From positions 129,501 through 193,500 of the forward strand of contig RCZF01000002.1 in NCBI GenBank assembly GCA_006438735.1: a DNA stretch of 64,000 nt, read 5' to 3'. The DNA comes from Sphingomonas koreensis (GTDB lineage Bacteria > Pseudomonadota > Alphaproteobacteria > Sphingomonadales > Sphingomonadaceae). This document shows, piece after piece, positions 1 to 7,443 of this stretch. Under the pieces are notes generated by a model. That model was not told the origin of the DNA. It worked only from the letters and a program-made list of their open reading frames with translations, and ran no database searches. The stretch's first letter is position 1; the number at the start of each line of letters is the position of its first letter. A program made the position numbers and the translations under genes.

Positions 1-433
1 CAACCTCGGTGCCAACACGGCGCTGATCGATCGCCGCGCCGAGCAGCACGAGGCGCGCGAGCTGATCGAGGCGATGCGGATCAAGACGGCGTCGGCGGAG
101 ACCGCGCTCGCCACCTTGTCCGGCGGCAATCAGCAAAAAGTGATCATCGCCCGCTGGCTCGCCGCCAAGGCCGGGATCATGCTGTTCGACGAGCCGACGC
201 GCGGCATCGACGTCGGCGCGCGCAGCGAAATCTACGCGCAAATCTATCGCCTGGCCGAGGACGGCGCGACCGTGTTGTTCGCCTCCAGCGACCTGCCCGA
301 GGTGATCGGCGTGGCCGACCGCATCGTGGTGATGCGCGAAGGCGCCATCGCCGGCATCGTCGATCGGGCCGACGCGACGCCCGACCAGCTGCTGAAGCTG
401 GCGTTGCCCGACCGACTCGCGGTGACGCGATGA
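1..433 (+). CDS. Sugar ABC transporter ATP-binding protein, C-terminal part
   Basis: This is the 3' end of a gene that begins before the window; the frame is open from base 2. The product is the second nucleotide-binding domain of a duplicated sugar-import ATPase (RbsA/AraG/XylG type) that powers uptake across the inner membrane. The ABC signature [15 protein letters not shown] is followed by a Walker B strand, [14 protein letters not shown], and an H-loop region ([11 protein letters not shown]) in which the usual His is replaced, as is common in the second domain of this family. The permease gene follows 25 bases after the stop, so the two form one transport operon. The substrate is inferred from neighbours (a pentose or galactose); it cannot be read from the sequence. 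Confidence 0.93.
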   Translation, partial: NLGANTALIDRRAEQHEARELIEAMRIKTASAETALATLSGGNQQKVIIARWLAAKAGIMLFDEPTRGIDVGARSEIYAQIYRLAEDGATVLFASSDLPEVIGVADRIVVMREGAIAGIVDRADATPDQLLKLALPDRLAVTR

Positions 434-458
434 CCGACCGCTGCTGGAGAATTTTTTG

Positions 459-1436
459 ATGAACGCGCCGCGACTTCTGCGCAGCACCGGGCCGTTGGTG
501 GTGCTCCTCATCCTGTTCGGCCTGTTATCGGTGTTCGTGCCCGATTTCTTCGGGCTGCGGAACATGCGCGGGCTGATCCTGTCGGTCACGCTGGTCGGCA
601 CGATCGCCACCACGATGATGCTGGTACTGGCGCTGCGCGAAGTCGATCTGTCGGTCGGCTCGATCACCGCCTTGTCGGGCGTGCTGACCGCGGTGGTGAT
701 CGGCGCGACCGGCAGCGTCTTCATCGGTGTCGTCGCCGGGCTGCTCGCCGGCGCGATGGTCGGCCTGTTCAACGGCATGGTGACGGCGTGGTTCAAGCTC
801 AATTCGCTGATCGTGACGCTGGCGACGATGGAAATCGTGCGCGGGCTCGCCTTTCTGGTGTCGGGTGGCGAGGCGGTGTCGATTCCGGCCGAACGCTTCT
901 ACCGGATCGGCTCGGGCGCGCTGCTGGGGATCAATTATCCGATCTGGGTGATGATCGTGTGCATGGCGATCTTCGGCGTGGTGCTCAATCGCACCGTGTT
1001 CGGCCGCAACGTGCTGGCGATCGGCGGCAATCCGGAAGCGGCGCGGCTGGCCGGCGTGCCGGTGGCGCGGGTGCGCATCACCGTGTTTGCCCTCCAGGGG
1101 CTGATCGCCGGGCTCGCCGGAATCATCCTCGCGGCGCGCATCACCAGCGGGCAGCCGAATACCAGCGTCGGGCTGGAACTCGCGGTCATTTCGGCCTGCG
1201 TGCTGGGCGGCGTTTCGCTGATGGGCGGGATCGCCTCGATCACCGGCGTGATCGTCGGCGTGCTGATCATGGGCGCGGCGCAGAACGCGCTCAACCTGCT
1301 CAACGTGCCGACCTTCTATCAATTCGTCGTGCGTGGCGGCATCCTGCTGTTGGCGATCATCTTCGATCGGCTGCGGCAATCCGGCGCGCTGTCGCGGGCG
1401 TTCGCCAGACGCCGTTCCCCCAACGAAGCTAGCTAA
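459..1436 (+). CDS. Sugar ABC transporter permease, AraH/RbsC family
   Basis: Inner-membrane permease of a CUT2-type sugar importer, about 325 residues, the normal family length. Most of the chain is hydrophobic with about eight to ten membrane spans. Family landmarks include the REVDLSVGSI stretch near residue 65, GLFNGMVTAWFKLNSLIVTLATMEIVRGLA near 110-140, and GGNPEAARLAGVPV near 190. It resembles E. coli AraH more than RbsC through the C-terminal LLNVPTFYQFVVRG segment. The ATG at 459 is preferred over an in-frame TTG at 456 because GGAGA lies eight bases upstream. It is cotranscribed with the preceding ATPase. The periplasmic binding protein must lie outside the window. Confidence 0.9.
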   Translation: MNAPRLLRSTGPLVVLLILFGLLSVFVPDFFGLRNMRGLILSVTLVGTIATTMMLVLALREVDLSVGSITALSGVLTAVVIGATGSVFIGVVAGLLAGAMVGLFNGMVTAWFKLNSLIVTLATMEIVRGLAFLVSGGEAVSIPAERFYRIGSGALLGINYPIWVMIVCMAIFGVVLNRTVFGRNVLAIGGNPEAARLAGVPVARVRITVFALQGLIAGLAGIILAARITSGQPNTSVGLELAVISACVLGGVSLMGGIASITGVIVGVLIMGAAQNALNLLNVPTFYQFVVRGGILLLAIIFDRLRQSGALSRAFARRRSPNEAS

Positions 1437-1451
1437 AGGGCACAGACGATC

Positions 1452-2597
1452 ATGCGCAAGATCGCGACTATCGAGCATTTCCTGGTGCCGCCGCGTTGGG
1501 TGTTCGTGCGGGTGGAAACCGACGACGGGCTGGTCGGCTGGGGCGAAGCGAGCCTGGAAGGCCATGCCGAAGCGGTCGCCGGGGCGATGGCCGGCATTCG
1601 CGACCGGCTGATCGGGCAGGACGCCGGGCGCATCGAGGATGCCTGGCAGACGCTATATCGGCTGGGCTTCTATCGCGGCGGCCCGGTGCTGATGTCGGCG
1701 CTGTCGGGCGTCGACCAGGCGTTGTGGGACATCAAGGGCAAGGCGCTGGGTGTGCCGGTGGCGGATCTGCTGGGCGGCAGGGTGCGCGATCGGCTGCGCG
1801 TCTATGCATGGATCGGCGGCGATCGGCCCGATCAGGTCGCCGAGGCGGCGCGGGTGCGGCGCGACCAGGGATTCGACGCGGTCAAGATGAACGGCACCGA
1901 AGGGATGGGCTGGCTCGACAGCCCGTCGCTGGTCGACGCCGCGGTCGAGCGGTTGGCGCTCGTCAAGGACATCGGCATCGACGTCGCGGTCGATTTTCAC
2001 GGTCGCGTCCACAAGCCGATCGCGCGGCAATGCCTCGCCGCGCTCGAACCGCTGCGGCCGCTGTTCGTCGAGGAAGTGCTGGCGAGCGAGCATATCGCGG
2101 CGATCGGCCAGATCGCCGGGCAGACCAGCATCCCGCTGGCGCTCGGCGAACGTCTGTATTCGCGCTGGGATTTCCTGCCGTTCTTCGAGAACGGATCGAT
2201 CGACATCATTCAGCCCGATCTCAGCCACGCCGGCGGCATATCCGAATGCCGGCGGATCGCGACGATGGCCGAAACCTACGATCTCGGCTTCGCGCCGCAT
2301 TGCCCGCTGGGGCCGCTGGCGCTCGCCGCCTGTCTCCAGGTATCGGCGGTGACGCTCAATTTCGTGATCCAGGAGATGTCGATCGGCATCCATTACAATC
2401 AGCCCGACGCCGATCTGCTCACCTACCTCGCCAATCCCGAAGTGCTGCGTGTCGAGAACGGCAGCGTCGCGGTGCTCGAGGGGCCGGGGCTCGGCGTCGA
2501 GATCGACGAAGCCGCGGTGCGCGAGGCCGCGCGGACGCCGCACGACTGGCGCAATCCGGTCTGGCGCGGGCCGGACGGCGGGCTGCAGGAATGGTAG
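1452..2597 (+). CDS. dgoD: D-galactonate dehydratase (enolase superfamily)
   Basis: Converts D-galactonate to 2-dehydro-3-deoxy-D-galactonate in the oxidative (De Ley-Doudoroff) galactose pathway. At 381 residues it is collinear with E. coli DgoD, sharing the RGGPVLMSA, DQALWDIKGKALG, FHGRV, IIQPDLSHAGGI and APHCPLGP blocks and the acidic, Trp-rich C-terminus. Expected Mg ligands are D181, E207 and E233, and the acid/base histidines are H183 and H283, two positions before the E. coli numbering. The usual EEP after the second metal ligand reads EEV here, a small departure. It lies 15 bases after the permease and overlaps the following SDR gene by 7 bases, so transport and catabolism are coupled. 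Confidence 0.93.
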   Translation: MRKIATIEHFLVPPRWVFVRVETDDGLVGWGEASLEGHAEAVAGAMAGIRDRLIGQDAGRIEDAWQTLYRLGFYRGGPVLMSALSGVDQALWDIKGKALGVPVADLLGGRVRDRLRVYAWIGGDRPDQVAEAARVRRDQGFDAVKMNGTEGMGWLDSPSLVDAAVERLALVKDIGIDVAVDFHGRVHKPIARQCLAALEPLRPLFVEEVLASEHIAAIGQIAGQTSIPLALGERLYSRWDFLPFFENGSIDIIQPDLSHAGGISECRRIATMAETYDLGFAPHCPLGPLALAACLQVSAVTLNFVIQEMSIGIHYNQPDADLLTYLANPEVLRVENGSVAVLEGPGLGVEIDEAAVREAARTPHDWRNPVWRGPDGGLQEW

Positions 2598-3331
2598 GGC
2601 CCTTCTCGGGCAAGGTGGTGATGATCACCGGCGCGCTGGGCGGCATCGGACGCGCGGTCGCCAGCGCGTTCGCCGACGGCGGGGCATCGCTGTTCCTGAT
2701 CGACCAGCGGGCCGATGATGACGGCTTCGTCGCCGAACTGGCCGCGGCCGGCGCCGGTGACGTCGCGCTGGCGGGGTGCGACGTCGGCGATGCCGATGCG
2801 GTCGCGGCCGTCACCGCGCAAGCGACGGCGCGGTTTGGCCGGCTCGATGTGCTCGTCAACGTCGCCGGCATGATGCCGTTCAAGCCGATCGACGCACTGA
2901 CCGCGGCCGAGTGGCGCGCGGTGCTCGGCGTCAATCTGATCGCGCCGGCGCTGTTCACGGGGCATGCGCTCCGCGTGATGCCGGCGGGCAGCGCGATCGT
3001 GAACGTCGCCTCGGTCCATGCCCGGCGCACCTCGCCGCTGGTCGCGCCCTATGCCGCGTCGAAAGCCGCGCTCGTCAGCCTCACGCGCAGCACCGCGATC
3101 GAAGGCCGCGATCGCGGCATCCGCTGCAACGCGGTGCTGCCCGGCGCGATCGACACCGCCATGCTGCGGAACAGCCCCAACATCCGATCGGGCGCCGAGG
3201 TGATCGATCCCGCCGACATCGGCGATCCCGTCGATGTCGCCGCGCTGACCTGTTTCCTCGCATCGGACGCGGCGCGCTTCATTACCGGCGAGGACATCGT
3301 CGCCGATGGCGGCCGGATGGGACGATTGTGA
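2591..3331 (+). CDS. SDR family NAD(P)-dependent oxidoreductase, probable sugar dehydrogenase
   Basis: A 246-residue classical short-chain dehydrogenase. The Rossmann motif TGALGGIG spans residues 13-20, NVAG is at 90-93, and the catalytic Ser141, Tyr154 and Lys158 are in place (YAASK). The ATG at 2591 overlaps the end of dgoD by 7 bases. Its position directly after galactonate dehydratase suggests oxidation of galactose, or a related aldose, to the lactone that feeds galactonate, but substrate specificity is inferred from context only. No lactonase, 2-keto-3-deoxygalactonate kinase or aldolase gene lies in the window, so the pathway continues elsewhere. Confidence 0.85.
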   Translation: MVGPFSGKVVMITGALGGIGRAVASAFADGGASLFLIDQRADDDGFVAELAAAGAGDVALAGCDVGDADAVAAVTAQATARFGRLDVLVNVAGMMPFKPIDALTAAEWRAVLGVNLIAPALFTGHALRVMPAGSAIVNVASVHARRTSPLVAPYAASKAALVSLTRSTAIEGRDRGIRCNAVLPGAIDTAMLRNSPNIRSGAEVIDPADIGDPVDVAALTCFLASDAARFITGEDIVADGGRMGRL

Positions 3332-3335
3332 TCGC

Positions 3336-4397
3336 TCACGCCGCGTCGGTGGAAAACCGCAGCCGCGTTTCGGATACATAAAGCGCGCCGGGATCGAGCC
3401 GGGTCGACGGGAAGCCCGGTTGGTTCGGACTGTCCGGGAAATGCTGCGCCTCGAGGCACAGCCCGCTGCGCCGCGCGAACGGCGCGCCGTCGGCGGCGCG
3501 GAGCGTCCCGTCGAGGCCATCGCCCGAATAGAGCTGGAGGCCGGGCTGATCGGTCGCGATCTCGAGGATGCGGCCGCTGAACGGATCGTGGAGTCGCGCG
3601 CCGCGGCCCGACGCGGTCAGCGCAAGGCAATGGTTGAGCCCGCCGCCACGGATCCGATCGATGACGTCGAGCGCGTCGCCGAGCCGCACCGGCGCGCGGA
3701 AATCGAACGGCGTGCCCGTCACGTCGGCGAGCTGACCGAGCGGCAGACCGGCGGCGTCGATCGGTGCGTAGCGATCGGCATCGACCGAAAGGATATGGCC
3801 GGCGATCGACGATCCGGCGACGCCGGCCAGGTTGAAATAGCCATGGCTGACGAGATTGACGTGCGTCGGCCGATCGGTTCGGGCGATGTAGCGGATCGTC
3901 AATTCGTCGGGCGCGCTCAGCACGAAATCGGCCGATGCCGAGAGTAGCCCGGGATAGCCCTGATCGCCGTTCGCGCTGACGAGGCTGAAACGGATGCCGT
4001 CGGCGATCGGTTCGGACGACCAGATCCGCCGATCGAAGCCATGCTTGCCACCATGGAGGTGATTGCCGTTCTCGTTGGCGCTAAGCGCAAAGCGCTCGCC
4101 ATCGATCGTGAAGCCGGCGCCGGCGATGCGATTGGCATATCGCCCCACCGTCGCGCCGAAATAGGGAGCGGCGCGGCGATAGCACGCCGCATCGTACCGC
4201 GCCGGATCGGCCCAGCCGAGCAGCACATCGGCCTGCACGCCGTGACGATCGGGCGCCCCGATCGCCATCAGCGTCGCGCCGAGGCTGCTCAGCCGAACGG
4301 TGATGCCGGCATCGGCGTGCAGCACATGCGCGGCCGCCTCGCGACCGTCATGCAAACGGAGTGGCGCGGTCGAGAGTTGGATCATGGCCGGTGGCAT
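3336..4397 (-). CDS. galM: Aldose 1-epimerase (mutarotase)
   Basis: Interconverts alpha and beta anomers of galactose, supplying the form used by the dehydrogenase. The 353-residue chain has the GalM landmarks: GRYANRIAGAGF near residue 90, NGNHLHGGKHGFDRRIW with the first active-site His, VSHGYFNLAG with the second, and a late LCLEAQHFPDSPNQPGFPSTRL segment carrying the catalytic Glu. No signal peptide is evident. The start is uncertain: ATG at 4397 lies just after a strong hairpin with no ribosome binding site, and a second in-frame ATG is at 4385. The gene converges on the SDR gene and lies downstream of the receptor gene on the same strand. Confidence 0.92.
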   Translation of the reverse strand: MPPAMIQLSTAPLRLHDGREAAAHVLHADAGITVRLSSLGATLMAIGAPDRHGVQADVLLGWADPARYDAACYRRAAPYFGATVGRYANRIAGAGFTIDGERFALSANENGNHLHGGKHGFDRRIWSSEPIADGIRFSLVSANGDQGYPGLLSASADFVLSAPDELTIRYIARTDRPTHVNLVSHGYFNLAGVAGSSIAGHILSVDADRYAPIDAAGLPLGQLADVTGTPFDFRAPVRLGDALDVIDRIRGGGLNHCLALTASGRGARLHDPFSGRILEIATDQPGLQLYSGDGLDGTLRAADGAPFARRSGLCLEAQHFPDSPNQPGFPSTRLDPGALYVSETRLRFSTDAA

Positions 4398-4399
4398 GC

Positions 4400-4437
4400 A
4401 AAAAATTGGCCGCGGAATCGAGGTGATTCCGCGGCCA
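4400..4437 (-). terminator. Intrinsic terminator after the TonB-dependent receptor gene
   Basis: On the minus strand a perfect 13-bp stem (4425-4437 with 4407-4419, five-base loop) is followed by a run of T residues (complement of 4400-4405). It ends the receptor transcript but finishes only three bases before the first possible galM start codon, so it probably also limits galM expression. Confidence 0.8.
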
Positions 4438-4448
4438 TGAGGGGAGAC

Positions 4449-7229
4449 TCAGAAGGTGGCGCGAACGCCTGCCGAGATGCGGCGGCCGGTATCGTCGAGC
4501 TCGATGAGCCGGTCCTCGTAGCGCGAATAGCTGCGCTGATGCTCGTTGGTGAGGTTGACCGCCTCGGCGAACACCGCGAAGTTCTTGGTCAGCTGGACGC
4601 TGCCGCTCAGATCATATTGGCCATAGCCACCGACATTGGTCGGCTCGCCATTGAGGCCAAAAGTGCTCTGCAGGAACTTGGCCCGCCAATTATAGGCGCC
4701 GCGCAGCTGGATCGGCCCCTTTTCGTAGAACAACACGACGTTGGCGGTGTCCGACAGCCCCTCGACGTTGAAGATCTGCGTGCTGAGCGACGGATCGAAG
4801 CTGGTCGAGCTGTTGACCTTGGTGTAATTGGCCGAGAAGCCGAGCCCGTCGAACGGCGCCGGCAGGCTATCGAACGTATATTGTACCGCCGCCTCGAACC
4901 CATAGACCTTGGATTTGTTGGCGTTGACCGGGCGCGTGACGAGGAATGGGAAATTGTACAGCTCCTCGGGCATCGTCACCGACGAAACGAAATTGTCGAT
5001 CCATTTGTAGAAGCCGGCGATGCTGATGTAGCTCGCCTTGCCGATGTAGTAATCGGCCGCCAGATCGGCGTTCCACGCGAGATACGGCTTGAGCCCTGGA
5101 TTGCCGCCGCTGATCGTGCTCGATTGCGGCGGGCGGAAGGTATAGCTGTCGCTGAGCGTGAGCTGCGACAGCGTCGGTCGGGTCAGCGTCCGCGAAACCG
5201 CGGCGCGCACGTCGAACTTGCTGGTCCAGTTGATCCGCCCGGTCACCGACGGCAGGAAATAACCGTAGTGATGGAGTTGCGAGACCGGCACCGGCGGGCT
5301 GAAATGCGCCACCGCGGCGGTCGGGTCGCCCGGATTCTGGGTGATGCCGAGCAGCTCGACCGAATTCCCCTTGGCCAGCGTGTCGGTATAGACGTAGCGG
5401 ACGCCGGCGAGCGCACTCCACGAATGGCCGAGCCCGAAATCGCCACCAAGATCGGCCTGGGCATAGGCCGCCTCGGTGATCTCGCGCACCGACCCCGAGC
5501 CGCGCGGCACATAGACCGGCTTGAGGCTGTAGCCGTTGCCGGCATAGACCGCGAGAAATGCGGCTTCGGCCGCCGGATCGTTCTTCTGGCTGACCGCCGC
5601 GTCGGTGCCGTAATAGGCCGCCAGCGCCTTGGGATCGTAACTCAGCCAGCTCATCGGCGCGCCGCCGAGTACGCCGCCATCGTTGAACGTGCTGAACAGC
5701 GACGGATCGGCCTTGGCGAAATAGCCGCAATAGAAGCAGCCCTCGGGCTCGGGCGATTCGACCGCGAGGATCGATTTCTTGCGCCGCGTGCCGAGGATGC
5801 CGACCTTGATGTCGTTGAGCGCGCCTTCGAACTTCTGCGTCCAGTCCATGCGAAACTGATAGATGTCGTCGCTCACGCCGCTGCCGCGTTCGGAGCAGCA
5901 GTGCAGCACCGCGCGATCGGGATCGTCGGTCGGCAGGATGTTGGTGATCGTCGGCAAGCCGCCCGGATTGAGATCGAAGGTCGGATTGACGCCGCCGTTC
6001 TTCTCACCGACGACGTAATAGACTTGGTCGACGCGCTCGTGCGCGCGCGAGTGCGACAAATCGATGTTGAACGCGGTGCGATCGGACGGGGTATATTGGG
6101 TGTTGAAGCCGATCTGATAGGTCTGCGCGTCGCGCGGCGAATTGAACACGATATTATCGGTCGCGAGGCCGCCGCCGGTCGAGCGAACGAAGTGCGTCAC
6201 CGTGCCCTCATCGTTGGCGGTGGCGTCGATCACATCGGCGGGATCGGTATAGAAGCCGATCTGGTTCGACCAGCTGTTGACCTTGAGCTGGGTGTAAAGC
6301 CCGTCGAGCTCGAACTTGAGGACGTCGCTGACCTTCCAGTCGATCGCCAGATCGGCGCTGAAGCGGGTGCGCGTATTCCGCTCGACCGTGGTGTTGTAGG
6401 TGCGCGGCAGTGCGACATTGGCGAGATCGGTCACGCCGTCGTCGTTGAAATCGAGGTCTTGCCCCGAGATCCAGCCGCTGGTGTTGACGTTGGTGAAGCG
6501 CGAGATACGCTTGTCGTAATCGACGCCGAGCGCGACACCGAACGTGTCGTCGGCGTTGGTGTCGGTGATCAACACCGAAGCGACCGGCGCGGCCTTGTCC
6601 GCCGTGCTGTCGATCTTGGCGGCGAAGCTCGAGGCGAGATGGAAGCCGTGATGATCGAGCGGGCGCACGGTGTGCAGGATCACGGTCGAGCCGATGCCGC
6701 CGTCCTGCTGGTCGGCGGTCGCACTCTTGAACACCTCGGCGTCGCTGAGCAACTCGGACGGCAGAACATCGAAGCTGAATTCGCGGCCCGAATTCTCTGT
6801 CGCGAGCAGGCGGTTGTTGAGCAGCACGGTGTTGAACTGCGGGCCGAAGCCGCGCACCGTGATGAACCGCCCTTCGCCGCCCGAACGGTCGATCGAGACG
6901 CCGGTGATCCGTTGCAGCGATTCGGCGACGTTCTGATCGGGGAATTTGCCGATGTCCTCCGCGGCGATCGAATCGACGACGCCGATCGTCTTGCGCTTGA
7001 GATCGAGCGCCTTGGACAGTGCGGCGCGCGTGCCGGTGACGATGATATCCTGCCCGGTGGCAACACCATTGGGATCGATCTGCGCGCCGGCCGGATCGGG
7101 CGTGACGACGGGATCGGCAGCGGGGGCCGATTGCGCCGGAGCGACGTCCTGCGCCTGCGCCACGCCGGCCAGCAAAGCCATGCCGCCCGCGCCCGCCAGC
7201 CATCTGATGCTACGCCTTGTGGAAATCAT
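4449..7229 (-). CDS. TonB-dependent outer-membrane receptor
   Basis: A 926-residue receptor of the large Caulobacter/sphingomonad carbohydrate type. A signal peptide (LLAGVAQAQ, cleavage near residue 26) precedes a Pro/Ala-rich spacer. The plug domain starts around residue 63 (DIIVTGTRAALSKAL) and contains DIGKFPDQNVAESLQRITGV and the VRGFGPQFNTVLLNNR block. The remainder is beta-barrel with the expected C-terminal aromatic residue (AGVRATF). AGGAGAGG lies close before the ATG at 7229. It is divergent from the alpha-galactosidase and next to galM, so it is likely to import alpha-galactosides such as raffinose or melibiose. That substrate is an inference from context. Confidence 0.93.
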   Translation of the reverse strand: MISTRRSIRWLAGAGGMALLAGVAQAQDVAPAQSAPAADPVVTPDPAGAQIDPNGVATGQDIIVTGTRAALSKALDLKRKTIGVVDSIAAEDIGKFPDQNVAESLQRITGVSIDRSGGEGRFITVRGFGPQFNTVLLNNRLLATENSGREFSFDVLPSELLSDAEVFKSATADQQDGGIGSTVILHTVRPLDHHGFHLASSFAAKIDSTADKAAPVASVLITDTNADDTFGVALGVDYDKRISRFTNVNTSGWISGQDLDFNDDGVTDLANVALPRTYNTTVERNTRTRFSADLAIDWKVSDVLKFELDGLYTQLKVNSWSNQIGFYTDPADVIDATANDEGTVTHFVRSTGGGLATDNIVFNSPRDAQTYQIGFNTQYTPSDRTAFNIDLSHSRAHERVDQVYYVVGEKNGGVNPTFDLNPGGLPTITNILPTDDPDRAVLHCCSERGSGVSDDIYQFRMDWTQKFEGALNDIKVGILGTRRKKSILAVESPEPEGCFYCGYFAKADPSLFSTFNDGGVLGGAPMSWLSYDPKALAAYYGTDAAVSQKNDPAAEAAFLAVYAGNGYSLKPVYVPRGSGSVREITEAAYAQADLGGDFGLGHSWSALAGVRYVYTDTLAKGNSVELLGITQNPGDPTAAVAHFSPPVPVSQLHHYGYFLPSVTGRINWTSKFDVRAAVSRTLTRPTLSQLTLSDSYTFRPPQSSTISGGNPGLKPYLAWNADLAADYYIGKASYISIAGFYKWIDNFVSSVTMPEELYNFPFLVTRPVNANKSKVYGFEAAVQYTFDSLPAPFDGLGFSANYTKVNSSTSFDPSLSTQIFNVEGLSDTANVVLFYEKGPIQLRGAYNWRAKFLQSTFGLNGEPTNVGGYGQYDLSGSVQLTKNFAVFAEAVNLTNEHQRSYSRYEDRLIELDDTGRRISAGVRATF

Positions 7230-7254
7230 TGCCCTCTCCTGAACCTAGCTCCCC

Positions 7255-7268
7255 GCCACTTGAGTGGC
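7255..7268. promoter_or_regulatory. Perfect palindrome in the receptor leader, candidate operator
   Basis: GCCACTTGAGTGGC is a perfect 6-2-6 dyad 26 bases upstream of the receptor start codon, within the divergent intergenic region shared with the alpha-galactosidase. It could be an operator for a local regulator. No regulator gene is in view. Confidence 0.3.
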
Positions 7269-7356
7269 TGAATAACAAATATGATATTAATGTCGCCTCG
7301 TCCAGATTTTTTTGGTGCGTCCGTCTTGTCGGCGCGAGCGGGGACGCACATTAAGA

Positions 7357-7378
7357 GCCGAACAAGGCGCTGTTCGGC
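7357..7378. promoter_or_regulatory. Inverted repeat in the receptor/alpha-galactosidase divergent region, candidate operator
   Basis: GCCGAACA and TGTTCGGC are separated by AGGCGC, giving an 8-6-8 dyad between the two divergent genes of the galactoside locus. It lies just upstream of a TTGACA hexamer at 7392-7397 that could be the -35 box of the alpha-galactosidase promoter, with AAATAT at 7415-7420 as a weak -10 at 17-bp spacing. Position suggests a regulator binding site; the protein is unknown. Confidence 0.4.
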
Positions 7379-7443
7379 CGATACTGGCGGCTTGACAGCA
7401 CATATCGGACGCCGAAATATATTATAACAATTTGGGGATTTCC

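Noticed and set aside
4041..7271. Long open frame of more than 1000 codons antisense to the TonB-dependent receptor
   Set aside because: Its product is rich in Arg, Asp, Ile and Val with no domain motifs, and the opposite strand encodes a clear receptor. Long antisense frames are expected in DNA of this GC content.
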